Positions 15,624 through 23,730 of a stretch of 64,000 nt of DNA are shown here, in pieces. Position 1 is the first letter of the stretch. Each line of letters starts with the position of its first letter. The translations under genes and the position numbers were made by a program. Source of the stretch: Peptococcaceae bacterium (GTDB lineage: Bacteria; Bacillota; Desulfotomaculia; Desulfotomaculales; Desulfocucumaceae); NCBI GenBank assembly GCA_023512435.1, contig JAILZP010000007.1, positions 42,801-106,800 of the forward strand, read 5' to 3'. The notes under the pieces were generated by a model. It did not search any database. It was not told the origin of the DNA and saw only the letters and a program-made list of their open reading frames with translations.

Positions 15624-15652
15624 GTATAAACGCATAGTGCGGGGGCAATAAT
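15624..15652 (+). promoter_or_regulatory. Sigma-F-type promoter of sigG
   Basis: GTATA (15624-15628), a 15-base spacer, then GGCAATAAT (15644-15652). Both elements match the forespore sigma-F consensus (GTATA / GGnrAnAnT) at every defined position and with the expected spacing, about 50 bases before sigG. Sigma-F control of sigG is established in Bacillus. A TGTCGAA heptamer matching half of a Spo0A box lies just upstream at 15613-15619 and may be chance. Confidence 0.7.
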
Positions 15653-15698
15653 GAGATTGAAGCAAACGCATAAAGCTGGATAAGGGTGGGAGCCGCCG

Positions 15699-16472
15699 AT
15701 GCTTGTCAACAAGGTGGAAATTTGCGGTGTAAACACTTCTAAACTCCCCGTACTGACCGGATCCCAGATGCGCTCCCTGTTTGAGGCCATGCACAAAGGA
15801 GATGCCAGTGCCAGGACCCAGTTGATCAACGGCAACCTGCGCCTGGTATTAAGCGTTATTCAGAGGTTTACCAACCGCGGTGAGTACGTTGACGACCTTT
15901 TCCAGGTTGGCTGCATCGGGCTGATGAAGGCCATCGACAATTTCGACCTGTCCCAGAACGTCAAGTTTTCCACCTACGCGGTTCCCATGATCATAGGAGA
16001 AATAAGGAGGTATCTCCGGGACAACAACCCCATCCGGGTCAGCCGTTCCCTGCGGGACGTGGCCTACAAGGCCCTGCAGGTCAGGGACACCCTGGTGAAC
16101 AGGTATTCCCGGGAACCCTCCGTCAACGAAATAGCCGGTGAGCTGAAGATTCCCAGGGAAGAGGTGGTTTTCGCCCTGGACGCCATCCAGGAGCCCATAT
16201 CCCTCTTCGAGCCCATCTATCACGACGGCGGGGATCCCATTTTTGTGATGGACCAGATCAGCGACGACAAGAACCAGGACCAGAACTGGCTGGAGGGCAT
16301 CGCCATCAGGGACGCCCTGCGTAAATTGAGCGACCGGGAGAAGCACATCCTGACCCTCCGCTTTTATGAAGGCAAAACCCAGATGGAGGTGGCCGAGGAG
16401 ATAGGGATTTCCCAGGCCCAGGTTTCGCGCCTGGAAAAGGCCGCCCTGAACCACATGAAGAAATACCTTTGA
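15699..16472 (+). CDS. sigG: RNA polymerase sporulation sigma factor, sigma-G
   Basis: The late forespore sigma factor. The 257-residue product starts with the characteristic NKVEICGVNTSKLPVLT, then region 2 (NLRLVLSVIQRFTNRGEYVDDLFQVGCIGLMKAIDNFD), region 3 (SREPSVNEIAGELKIPREEVVFALDAIQEPISLFEPIYHDGGDP) and region 4 (LSDREKHILTLRFYEGKTQMEVAEEIGISQAQVSRLEKAAL). It would transcribe genes such as spoVA, ger and SASP in this window. ATG 15699 follows GGGTGGGAG. Confidence 0.96.
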   Translation: MLVNKVEICGVNTSKLPVLTGSQMRSLFEAMHKGDASARTQLINGNLRLVLSVIQRFTNRGEYVDDLFQVGCIGLMKAIDNFDLSQNVKFSTYAVPMIIGEIRRYLRDNNPIRVSRSLRDVAYKALQVRDTLVNRYSREPSVNEIAGELKIPREEVVFALDAIQEPISLFEPIYHDGGDPIFVMDQISDDKNQDQNWLEGIAIRDALRKLSDREKHILTLRFYEGKTQMEVAEEIGISQAQVSRLEKAALNHMKKYL

Positions 16473-16552
16473 TTTTGTACGAATACCGGTTTAATTTGAT
16501 GAAACATTGACCACACTGGTAGATAAAGCAGATTGCCGGGAGAAGTGGTCAG

Positions 16553-17245
16553 TTGAGACGGTTTTTGTACATTTGCGCAGTGGCGGCGGCCATTGCCGCC
16601 GCAGCCGCGGGACTGCGGGCCGAGGGCGCCGGCTGGGCGCCGGCGGTTGGGGATTCCTCCCTGATCCGGTTTCACGTGATTGCCAACAGCGACTCCCCCG
16701 CCGACCAGGCCCTCAAGCTGAAAGTCAGGGATGCCGTTATCCGGGAGATGACCCCCGTCCTGGCCGGGGTTGACGATGCAGGGGAAGCCAGGACCAGGGT
16801 GGACGCCAGCCTCGGGCTGATTAAGGCGGCGGCCGAAAGGGCCGTGGCGGAAAACGGGTACGGTTACCCGGTGGAAGTAATGCGGGGGAACTACGATTTT
16901 CCGGAGAAAACCTACCGCGTGAGGATCGGGAATGAAGGGGAGGCCCGGGACCTCACCCTTCCGGCCGGCCGTTACGAGGCCGTGAGGGTGGTCATCGGGA
17001 GCGGAAGGGGCGCCAACTGGTGGTGCGTGCTGTTTCCTCCGCTCTGTTTCGTCGGCCCCGCCGAAGAAAACCTTCCCGCAGGGGACCCGGACCGGAAGGA
17101 CGGGGTCCCGGTTGAGGCGCCGGCCTTCCGGTATGCCCCGGAAAGGCCTGAAATGGCGGAATGCGGGGCGGCCGTCCAATACAGGTTCAAGTTGGTTGAC
17201 TGGTATAAAAAAATCAGGAATTGGGAACTGGGAATCGGGAATTAG
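16553..17245 (+). CDS. spoIIR: Stage II sporulation signalling protein SpoIIR
   Basis: A secreted forespore protein that activates SpoIIGA across the septum. The 230-residue product has a signal peptide (RRFLYICAVAAAIAAAAAG), then the family core LIRFHVIANSDSPADQALKLKVRDAVI, GNYDFPEKTYRVRIGNE, LPAGRYEAVRVVIGSGRGANWWCVLFPPLCF. The start is TTG 16553 after GGGAGAAGTGG. It comes 80 bases after sigG. The last residues (NWELGIGN) are encoded by a heptanucleotide repeat array, so the C-terminal tail appears to have been created by repeat spread. Confidence 0.93.
   Translation: MRRFLYICAVAAAIAAAAAGLRAEGAGWAPAVGDSSLIRFHVIANSDSPADQALKLKVRDAVIREMTPVLAGVDDAGEARTRVDASLGLIKAAAERAVAENGYGYPVEVMRGNYDFPEKTYRVRIGNEGEARDLTLPAGRYEAVRVVIGSGRGANWWCVLFPPLCFVGPAEENLPAGDPDRKDGVPVEAPAFRYAPERPEMAECGAAVQYRFKLVDWYKKIRNWELGIGN
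17217..17244. repeat. Heptanucleotide array (GGAATTG type) reaching into spoIIR
   Basis: Four 7-mers: GGAATTG, GGAACTG, GGAATCG, GGAATTA. It covers the last codons of spoIIR and includes most of the stop codon (17243-17245). Confidence 0.75.
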
Positions 17246-17309
17246 GGCCCGCTTCTAAACCAGGCATCCTCCTCATATAAATAATGTAGTACGGGAGGTG
17301 CCCCAAAAA

Positions 17310-17594
17310 ATGGTAAAGATTTCAGAACTCAGGTTGAGGGAAGTCATCAATGTTACCGACGGCAGGCGCCTTGGACCCATCAAGGATATTGACATTGACC
17401 TCGAAGAAGGCCGGATCAGCGCCATAATCCTCCCGGCATACGGCGGCAGGATTATGGGCTTTTTCGGCAGGGACAGCGAGATCGTCATACCCTGGGACAA
17501 GATAGTGAGGATAGGTGTGGACGTTATCCTGGTGGAACTGGTTGTCCCCCAGGAAGCCCGGTCGGGTTATTATTACAGCCGCGAAAAGTGGTGA
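17310..17594 (+). CDS. ylmC: YlmC/YmxH family PRC-barrel sporulation protein
   Basis: A 94-residue PRC-barrel protein (KISELRLREVINVTDGRRLGPIKDIDIDLEEGRISAIILPA, IPWDKIVRIGVDVILVEL). YlmC/YmxH proteins are common beside sporulation genes in Firmicutes; their function is unresolved. ATG 17310 is chosen, with GGGAGGTG 9 bases upstream; GTG 17298 would place the start inside that site. It is terminated by the hairpin at 17689. Confidence 0.85.
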   Translation: MVKISELRLREVINVTDGRRLGPIKDIDIDLEEGRISAIILPAYGGRIMGFFGRDSEIVIPWDKIVRIGVDVILVELVVPQEARSGYYYSREKW

Positions 17595-17688
17595 TCCCGA
17601 AGCCCGCTCCGTATTTCGGGCGCCTTAATCCGGGCCGGCGGCTGACAGGCGGCAAATCCGAAAAATTGCAAAAATTTAAATTAGCAAT

Positions 17689-17716
17689 GGGAGGGAAGTT
17701 TATTCTCTCCCTTTTT
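17689..17716 (+). terminator. Terminator after ylmC
   Basis: GGGAGGGAA (17689-17697) pairs with TTCTCTCCC (17703-17711, one G-T) over a 5-base loop, followed by TTTTT. Confidence 0.8.
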
Positions 17717-17740
17717 AATTAATGGCACCTTTTTCCGTTT

Positions 17741-17769
17741 TTGCCGGATGGAACAATATATAGTATAAT
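17741..17769 (+). promoter_or_regulatory. Sigma-A promoter of nrdR-nrdD
   Basis: TTGCCG (17741-17746), 17-base spacer, TATAAT (17764-17769). The -10 is a perfect match and the spacing ideal. It is overlapped by NrdR box 1. Confidence 0.7.
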
Positions 17770-17796
17770 GACCTTGCCGCCTATACAATATAGTGT
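17751..17796 (+). promoter_or_regulatory. Two NrdR boxes
   Basis: Box 1 (17751-17766, core ACAATATATAGTAT) matches the NrdR consensus acaCwAtATaTwGtgt at 13 of 16 positions; box 2 (17781-17796, core ACAATATAGTGT) at 11 of 16. They begin 30 bases apart, about three helical turns, the spacing typical for NrdR operators. Box 1 overlaps the -10, so NrdR-dATP would repress its own operon. Confidence 0.7.
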
Positions 17797-17839
17797 TGGC
17801 CTGGTGTTCAGCGTTAAAACCCAGCCGGGGGTGTGCGCA

Positions 17840-18307
17840 TTGAGATGTCTGTACTGCGGGTTTTCAGACAGCAGGGTGCTTGATTCAAGGCCGGCTGAAG
17901 ATGGAAATTCAATCCGGCGGCGGAGGGAGTGCGGAGGTTGCGGACGCCGCTTCACCACCTATGAAAGGGTGGACGAAATTCCCCTGATGGTGGTGAAAAA
18001 GGACGGCCGGCGGGAGCCCTTCGACCATAAAAAACTGCTTTACGGGCTGGCCAAGGCCTGCCAGAAAAGGCCCATCTCCATGGAAAAGCTGGATGCCACC
18101 GTCAACGCCATAGAGCGTGAACTCCGCAACACCGCGGAAACCGAGATCAGCAGCCGGGATATCGGGGAAAAGGTGATGGATCACCTGAGGCAGCTGGACG
18201 AGGTGGCCTACGTCCGGTTTGCCTCGGTGTACCGGGAATTCCACGATGTCAGCAGCTTCCTGGGAGAGATAGAAAAGCTGATGAGGGCCAACAACCGGGA
18301 TCAATAG
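17840..18307 (+). CDS. nrdR: Transcriptional repressor of ribonucleotide reductase, NrdR
   Basis: NrdR senses (d)ATP and represses nrd operons. The 155-residue product has an N-terminal zinc ribbon (RCLYCG ... [13 protein letters not shown]) and an ATP-cone ([29 protein letters not shown]). TTG 17840 is chosen because the family starts M-R-C-x-x-C and GGGGGTG lies upstream; extending further upstream would run through the promoter. It is followed by nrdD after 30 bases, so repressor and target are co-transcribed behind the NrdR boxes. Confidence 0.94.
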   Translation: MRCLYCGFSDSRVLDSRPAEDGNSIRRRRECGGCGRRFTTYERVDEIPLMVVKKDGRREPFDHKKLLYGLAKACQKRPISMEKLDATVNAIERELRNTAETEISSRDIGEKVMDHLRQLDEVAYVRFASVYREFHDVSSFLGEIEKLMRANNRDQ

Positions 18308-18337
18308 CCAATAGCTTTATGCATAAGGAGGCGGGCG

Positions 18338-21300
18338 ATGTTCAAGGTAATCAAGAAGCGGGACGGGCGGGAAGTTCCCTTCGACGAAACAAAAATCACC
18401 GACGCCATTTTCAAGGCGGCCAGGGCGGTGGGCGGGGAGGACCGCCAGACAGCCATGGAGCTGACCATCGAAGTGCTGAAGATGCTGAAGAAAAAGTACA
18501 ACGGGAGCGTTTTCGGCGTGGAGGACGTGCAGGACGTGGTGGAGAAGGTGCTCATCGAGGCCGGCCACGCCCGCACCGCCAAGGCCTACATCCTTTACCG
18601 GGACAAGCGGACCCGCATCAGGGAGGCCAAGGGGGACCTGATGGACGCGGTGGAGGAGATCCTGGAGGAAACAAACCGGGAAAACGCCAACATCAGCAAT
18701 TCGCCCTCGGCCAAGATGCTCCAGATAGCCAGCGCGGCCAGCAAGAAGTTCTACCTGACCAGGCTGATCCCGGAAGAGATGTCCCAGGCCCACGTCAGGG
18801 GCGACATTCACATACACGACCTCGACTTTTACGGCAAAACGCTCACCTGTGTGCCCGATTTTGAGTATACCCTCATCAGGGACAGCCAGGGCGATGTGCG
18901 CAGGGTAAGCTTTGATTTTTTCAATAAACTGATGTCTCTTAATCAAACACAGGTAAGAAAACTGGAGGGTTATGAACTCCTGCCGGTGTCGGGTTATCAA
19001 ATTTTAGGCCGCACGGGCTGGACCAAAATTGAAAAAGTCATGCGCCGGAAGCTGGCGCCCGGGGAGAACCTGTACCGCATCAAGCTGCGCAAGGGGCTGC
19101 CTTTGCATTTGACGGGTGAACACAAGGTTCCGGTCATGCGGGACAGCCGGGAAGTGCTTTTGCCCGTGAAAGAAGTTAAAAAAGGGGACCGCCTGCTGCT
19201 GGCCGGGCAGGAATTCGACCCTGATTATGAAATACCGGTGCTGGATCTGTTCGTGGCCGGACGGGACAGGATACCCTGCGGAATTACCATTAGAAACGCG
19301 CAAAAATTAATTTACTGGCTTAAATACAATTATGACGATTTTAACTTTAAACTGACCGTGGGGGCCAAACAGAGCGTTAGGGGCGGCTGGATGCTCAGCG
19401 GAGAGGAATACGCAAAGATCGCCGAAAAGTACAGCATACCGTACGAAGTCAAAAAACATCTTACAGTGACCACCACCAAGGGAAGCAAGACTTTACCCGC
19501 CTACCTGCCGGTTTCGCCGGAGTTGTTCAGGCTGTTGGGTTATATCCTGGCGGAAGGGCATGTTAATGTTTCCTCTTCCGGCAGGTCGATAGCCATTATC
19601 AACGCTGATGAGCGGATTCAGCAGGACATTGACCGCTGTGTTGAGGCGGTGTTTAATGACCGGACAACGGTGATTTACACGGATGGCAGCAAACTAAGGC
19701 AAAAAGGGCGCATGCTTAACGGGTCGGTTTACACGGCTTTCCTGCAGAACGTTTTGGGATTAAAATTCGGCGCCGCAGAAATGGACATTCCGGATGTGGT
19801 CAACAACGCTTCGGTTGAATTAAAAGCGCACTTTCTGCAGGGTTTGTTTGACGGCGACGGCCATTACGGCGACGGGAGAATCAGCTACGGGACAGTCTCC
19901 GGGAATTTCGCCGGGAAATTGATCCTGATGCTGCAGGGAATGGGCATTTCCGCTTCCTGCCAGAGAATCGGATCCCTGGGCACGCCTGTGGTGGTCAACG
20001 GGGTGGAGGTAACCAGGCGCAATTACGACACCCACGTGGTGAACATTCTCGACGCGGAAAACATTAAGAGATTTCTGGCAGTGGTGGAAAGCGCCAAGGA
20101 TCGGCAAAGGATCAGGGATTACGCCTATACTGTGCCGGGCAGGAACCTGAATCCCCGGGACGTCATGGCCGTGGACGAGGTGGCGGGATACGACCGCTTC
20201 GTGTTTGACCTTGAAACCACGGAGCACTGGTTTACCGTGAATGACTACGTGGTGCACAACTGCATTCAGATCCCCCTGGGCCGGCTGCTGGCCGAGGGGT
20301 TCAACACCGGGCACGGCTACATCAGGCCGCCCAAGCGGCCCACCTCGGCCACGGCCCTGGCGGCCATCATCCTCCAGAGTTCCCAGAACGACATGCACGG
20401 AGGGCAGTCCTTCGCCTTTTTCGACCGGGACATGGCGCCCTTCGTGGAAAACGCGGACGACTTCGAGACCTACCAGGCCATGGAGGCGCTGATATACAAC
20501 CTTAACAGCATGCATAGCAGGGCGGGGGCCCAAGTTCCATTTTCTTCCATTAACGTGGGGACGGAGACTTCTGAAGCCGGCCGCCGGGTTGTGCGCAACC
20601 TGCTGCTGGCCTACGAGGCCGGGCTGGGGAACGGCGAGAACCCCATTTTCCCCAACATCATTTTCAGGGTCAAGGAAGGGGTTAACCTGAACCCCGGGGA
20701 CCCCAACCACGACCTTTTCAAACTGGCCGTGAAGGTGGCCTCCAAGCGGCTGAACCCGACCTTCAGCTTCATGGACTCCTCCTTCAACCGGGAGTACGGC
20801 GACCAGGTGAGCTACATGGGCTGCCGCACCAGGGTGATGGCCAACCGGCGGGGGCCGGTGGTGACCGACGGGCGGGGGAACCTTTCCTTCACCACCATAA
20901 ACCTGCCCCGGGTGGCCATCAGGGCCGAGAGAAACCTGGAAACGTTCTACCGGTACCTGTCCGAGATCATGGACCTGGCCGCGCGCCAGCTCTACCACCG
21001 CTTTACCGTTCAGGCCAGGCTCAAGGTGAAGGATATGCCCTTCGTGATGGGGCAGGGTCTCTACATCGGGTCGAAGGACCTGAAGCCGGAAGACCCCATT
21101 GAGCCGGTGATCGTCAACGGCACCCTTTCGGTGGGATTTATCGGGCTGGCCGAGGCCCTGGTGGCTCTGACCGGCGAGCATCACGGGCAGAGCGAGGAGT
21201 CCAGGGAACTGGGCCGCCAGATCGTGTCCTTTATGCGCAGGAAGATAGACGAGGCCTGCGAGGAGTACGACCTCAACTACACCCTGCTGGCCACGCCCGC

Positions 21301-21766
21301 CGAGGGCCTGAGCGGCCGGTTCGTCAAGCTGGACCGCAGGGAATTCGGGATCATCCCGGGGGTTACCAACAAGGAGTACTACACCAACTCTTTCCACGTG
21401 CCGGTGGACTTTTCCATCAGCAGCTTCGACAAGATCAGCATCGAGGGGCCCTTCCACAAGTACTGCAATGCCGGCCACATCAGCTACGTGGAGATGTCGG
21501 CCCCGCCCCTGCACAACCAGCAGGCGGTGGAGTCCATCATCAGGCACATGGCCGCCAGCGACATGGGCTATGCGGCCATCAACTACCCGGTGGACTACTG
21601 CACCGGCTGCAACCATCTGGGCGTGATCAACGAGGATGCCTGCCCCTCCTGCGGGTCCTCTAAAATCCGCAGGGTCAGGCGCATCACCGGCTACCTGAGC
21701 ACCGTGGACCGCTTCAACGACAGCAAGGTGGCCGAGCTGAAGGACCGCACCCCGCACGGTTTTTAA
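18338..21766 (+). CDS. nrdD: Anaerobic (class III) ribonucleoside-triphosphate reductase, intein-containing precursor
   Basis: NrdD makes dNTPs anaerobically using a glycyl radical. The 1142-residue precursor comprises an ATP-cone (residues 1-90, VIKKRDGREVPFDETKIT), an N-terminal extein ending HIHDLDFYGKTLT, an intein (171-641), and the remainder starting CIQIPLGRLLAEGFNTGHG. The C-terminus has the four-Cys zinc site (YCTGCNHLG, CPSCGSSK) and the glycyl radical motif RRITGYLS (Gly about 1118). The spliced enzyme would be about 671 residues, normal for the family. AAGGAGG precedes ATG 18338. The activase nrdG is not adjacent but lies at 32798. Confidence 0.96.
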   Translation: MFKVIKKRDGREVPFDETKITDAIFKAARAVGGEDRQTAMELTIEVLKMLKKKYNGSVFGVEDVQDVVEKVLIEAGHARTAKAYILYRDKRTRIREAKGDLMDAVEEILEETNRENANISNSPSAKMLQIASAASKKFYLTRLIPEEMSQAHVRGDIHIHDLDFYGKTLTCVPDFEYTLIRDSQGDVRRVSFDFFNKLMSLNQTQVRKLEGYELLPVSGYQILGRTGWTKIEKVMRRKLAPGENLYRIKLRKGLPLHLTGEHKVPVMRDSREVLLPVKEVKKGDRLLLAGQEFDPDYEIPVLDLFVAGRDRIPCGITIRNAQKLIYWLKYNYDDFNFKLTVGAKQSVRGGWMLSGEEYAKIAEKYSIPYEVKKHLTVTTTKGSKTLPAYLPVSPELFRLLGYILAEGHVNVSSSGRSIAIINADERIQQDIDRCVEAVFNDRTTVIYTDGSKLRQKGRMLNGSVYTAFLQNVLGLKFGAAEMDIPDVVNNASVELKAHFLQGLFDGDGHYGDGRISYGTVSGNFAGKLILMLQGMGISASCQRIGSLGTPVVVNGVEVTRRNYDTHVVNILDAENIKRFLAVVESAKDRQRIRDYAYTVPGRNLNPRDVMAVDEVAGYDRFVFDLETTEHWFTVNDYVVHNCIQIPLGRLLAEGFNTGHGYIRPPKRPTSATALAAIILQSSQNDMHGGQSFAFFDRDMAPFVENADDFETYQAMEALIYNLNSMHSRAGAQVPFSSINVGTETSEAGRRVVRNLLLAYEAGLGNGENPIFPNIIFRVKEGVNLNPGDPNHDLFKLAVKVASKRLNPTFSFMDSSFNREYGDQVSYMGCRTRVMANRRGPVVTDGRGNLSFTTINLPRVAIRAERNLETFYRYLSEIMDLAARQLYHRFTVQARLKVKDMPFVMGQGLYIGSKDLKPEDPIEPVIVNGTLSVGFIGLAEALVALTGEHHGQSEESRELGRQIVSFMRRKIDEACEEYDLNYTLLATPAEGLSGRFVKLDRREFGIIPGVTNKEYYTNSFHVPVDFSISSFDKISIEGPFHKYCNAGHISYVEMSAPPLHNQQAVESIIRHMAASDMGYAAINYPVDYCTGCNHLGVINEDACPSCGSSKIRRVRRITGYLSTVDRFNDSKVAELKDRTPHGF
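18848..20260 (+). mobile_element. Intein with LAGLIDADG homing endonuclease in NrdD
   Basis: A 471-residue in-frame protein-splicing element. It begins with Cys (CVPDFEYTLIRD) and ends VVHN just before Cys 642 of the host, the standard Cys-1 / His-Asn / Cys+1 splice residues. Splicing blocks are visible: GYQILGRTGWTKI, HLTGEHKVPV (block B with T-x-x-H), and FDLETTEHWFTVNDYVVHN (blocks F and G). The centre carries two LAGLIDADG-type motifs, LLGYILAEGH and LQGLFDGDGHYGDG, each with its acidic residue, so the endonuclease may still be active. It is inserted right before a cysteine that is probably a conserved N-terminal active-site Cys of NrdD. Confidence 0.95.
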
Positions 21767-21786
21767 AGAACACAGAACTCAGAATG

Positions 21787-21840
21787 GGCCCTGGACCGGG
21801 TTCGGTTGCCGCCGGCAACACCCGGTCCAGGGCCGTTTTG
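21787..21840 (+). terminator. Strong terminator after nrdD
   Basis: A perfect 15-base-pair stem: GGCCCTGGACCGGGT (21787-21801) with its complement at 21820-21834, followed by GTTTTGTTT. It separates nrdD from the convergent sporulation operon. Confidence 0.9.
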
Positions 21841-21842
21841 TT

Positions 21843-22292
21843 TCAGCCCTGCATGTCTTCTATGATTTTTTGGACCCTCTTGTGCAGTCCGGACTTGGAC
21901 TGCACCTTTCCCTCCTTTATTTGCCTTTCCATCTGCCGCAGCTGGGCGAAGAGTTTTTTGTCCGAGGTGACGTGCACCTTATAGCCTTTGTTTGATTCCG
22001 TTATCTTTTGGTACGCCTCTTCCCTGATGGACTTCAGGCGGAGCCGGTTGAAACCTTTCACCTTAACGGCCGCCGATATTTCGCCGTTGATGACCACGGC
22101 GGCGCAGTCCTCCACACCCCTGACCGTTTTGGCCGTTTCCTTGACCTTTTCGGCCAGTTCCTGGTCGATCCGGACTTCGCTGTCGGTCAAGCCGGCCCCG
22201 GGCTGGGGTTTTTTGGAAGGAAAGCTCCCGGCGCCGCAGCCGGCGGTCAGCACCAGCAACGATATAATTACAGCCGCAAGAAAAGCTCTCAT
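21843..22292 (-). CDS. YhcN/YlaJ family sporulation lipoprotein
   Basis: A 149-residue lipoprotein: signal segment RAFLAAVIISLLVLTAGC with lipobox LTAGC, then a soluble domain (VKETAKTVRGVEDCAAVVINGEISAAVKVKGFNR ... HVTSDKKLFAQLRQMERQI) typical of YhcN/YlaJ proteins found in spore inner membranes. ATG 22292 is chosen because AAGGGTG is 9 bases upstream; ATG 22301 and GTG 22304 overlap that site. It is the last gene of the spoVA-like operon. YhcN-family lipoproteins are a standard member of spoVA2mob operons. Confidence 0.85.
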   Translation of the reverse strand: MRAFLAAVIISLLVLTAGCGAGSFPSKKPQPGAGLTDSEVRIDQELAEKVKETAKTVRGVEDCAAVVINGEISAAVKVKGFNRLRLKSIREEAYQKITESNKGYKVHVTSDKKLFAQLRQMERQIKEGKVQSKSGLHKRVQKIIEDMQG

Positions 22293-22349
22293 TAAAGCCA
22301 TCACCCTTGATTCCCGCCGCTTAAGCGGCGCCGGGCGGAGCCCGGTTTT

Positions 22350-22703
22350 TTATCCTTTCGGCTTGAACAGCAGCGCGGCCAGGAAGCCGAATATTATGGC
22401 GGCGGACACCCCGGCGCTGGTAACTTCAAAAATGCCGGTGAGGATTCCGATGATCCCCGTCCTTTCAGCCTCGGCCAGGGCTCCGTGGACCAGGGCGTTG
22501 CCGAAGCTGGTGATGGGGACGGTGGCGCCGGCCCCCGCGAAGTCGATCAGCGGCTCGTAGAGGCCGAAGCCGTCCAGGACGGCCCCCGAGACCACCAGGA
22601 TGCTCATGGTGTGGGCCGGGGTAAACCTGCCCACGTCCATCAGCAGCTGGCCGATGACGCAAATCAGCCCGCCCACCACAAAGGACCAGATGTATGTTTC
22701 CAT
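22350..22703 (-). CDS. spoVAE: Stage V sporulation protein AE (SpoVAE/SpoVAEb)
   Basis: A 117-residue membrane protein of the dipicolinic acid channel of the spore inner membrane. It has four or so hydrophobic segments and the family residues [32 protein letters not shown] and [23 protein letters not shown] 22703 follows GAGGAG at 8 bases; upstream GTG codons are closer to the ribosome site. It lies a few bases downstream of spoVAD. It is paralogous to SpoVAC, sharing the AGAGxxVP(V/I)T motif. Confidence 0.92.
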   Translation of the reverse strand: METYIWSFVVGGLICVIGQLLMDVGRFTPAHTMSILVVSGAVLDGFGLYEPLIDFAGAGATVPITSFGNALVHGALAEAERTGIIGILTGIFEVTSAGVSAAIIFGFLAALLFKPKG

Positions 22704-22715
22704 GTCCACCACTCC

Positions 22716-23729
22716 TCATGGCCCGTATTCTATGGAAACGGCGTGGGCGATGCAGGGAATGCTTTCCTTTTGCTGGTACGAAAGGGGGGACAGGAGTGCC
22801 CCGGTGGCCACGATCAGCACCTTTTTGAGTTCGCCCTTTTTCATCCTGTTCAGGATGTGGCCGTAGGTCACCACGGCCGAGCAGCCGCAGCCGCTCCCCC
22901 CCGCCAGCGCTTCCTGCCGTTGATTTTCGCCGTATATGATCAGGCCGCAGTCCGTAAACCTGCCTCCGGGGATTTCAATTCCGTGTTTTTTGAGCAGGTC
23001 CGCGGCAATTTCAAATCCCACCCGGCCCAGGTCGCCGGTGGCTATTAAATCGTACTCCCCGGGAGAGACGCCAAGGTCCCTGAAGTGGGCCGTGATGGTG
23101 TCCGCCGCCGCCGGAGCCATGGCGCCCCCCATGTTGAAGGGATCGGACACCCCCATGTCCACCACCCTGCCTATGGTGGCGGCAACCACCCTGGGGCCTT
23201 CCCCGCCGGAAGACAGAAGGGCCACGCCTGCCCCGGTCACCGTCCACTGCGCCGTGGGCGGCTTTTGGGCACCGTACTCGGTGGGATACCGGTATTGTTT
23301 TTCAGCCGCGGCGTTGTGGCTGACGGTGCCGCAAACAACGTTGTTCCCGGACCGGCTGTCCACGATCAGGGATCCGAGGGCAAGGCTCTCCATGGAAGTG
23401 GAGCACGCCCCGTACAGGCCCAGGAAGGGCGCTCCCAGAGTCCTGGCGGCAAAGCCGCTGGATATGATTTGATTGAGAAGGTCCCCGCACAGGAAGAACT
23501 GGATGTCCTGTTTTTTCAGGCCCGCCTTTTTGATTGCTATTTCACAGGCCTCTTCCAGCATCTTTTTTTCCGCTTTCTCGTAGCTGTCCTGCCCCAGCCA
23601 CAAATCCCCGTGCAGGAGGTCGAAATCCTCCGCCAGGGGGCCCCTGGCCTCAAAGGGCCCGCCGACGGCCGCCGTGGAAATGATCACCGGCCGGCTTGAG
23701 AACACCCAGGTCTGGTGTCCCTGCAGCAT
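22716..23729 (-). CDS. spoVAD: Stage V sporulation protein AD (SpoVAD)
   Basis: A 337-residue soluble thiolase-fold protein that binds dipicolinic acid at the SpoVA channel. Visible family segments: TWVFSSRPVIISTAAVGGPFEARGPL, YGACSTSMESLALGSL, TVSHNAAAEKQYRYPTEYG, WTVTGAGVALLS, PFNMGGAMAPAAADTI and GGSGCGCSAVVTYGHIL. ATG 23729 follows the spoVAC stop immediately. Length and motifs agree with the family. The C-terminal region ends at the spoVAE ribosome site. Confidence 0.95.
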   Translation of the reverse strand: MLQGHQTWVFSSRPVIISTAAVGGPFEARGPLAEDFDLLHGDLWLGQDSYEKAEKKMLEEACEIAIKKAGLKKQDIQFFLCGDLLNQIISSGFAARTLGAPFLGLYGACSTSMESLALGSLIVDSRSGNNVVCGTVSHNAAAEKQYRYPTEYGAQKPPTAQWTVTGAGVALLSSGGEGPRVVAATIGRVVDMGVSDPFNMGGAMAPAAADTITAHFRDLGVSPGEYDLIATGDLGRVGFEIAADLLKKHGIEIPGGRFTDCGLIIYGENQRQEALAGGSGCGCSAVVTYGHILNRMKKGELKKVLIVATGALLSPLSYQQKESIPCIAHAVSIEYGP

Positions 23730-23730
23730 C

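Noticed and set aside
17741..17840. An upstream start giving NrdR 33 extra residues
   Set aside because: That stretch contains the promoter -10 and both NrdR boxes, and NrdR proteins begin at the zinc-ribbon M-R-C.
19820..21757. A 645-codon open frame on the minus strand opposite nrdD
   Set aside because: It is antisense to well-conserved nrdD extein and intein sequence, has low-complexity Val/Gly/His-rich translation and no ribosome site. It is a by-product of GC-rich codon use.
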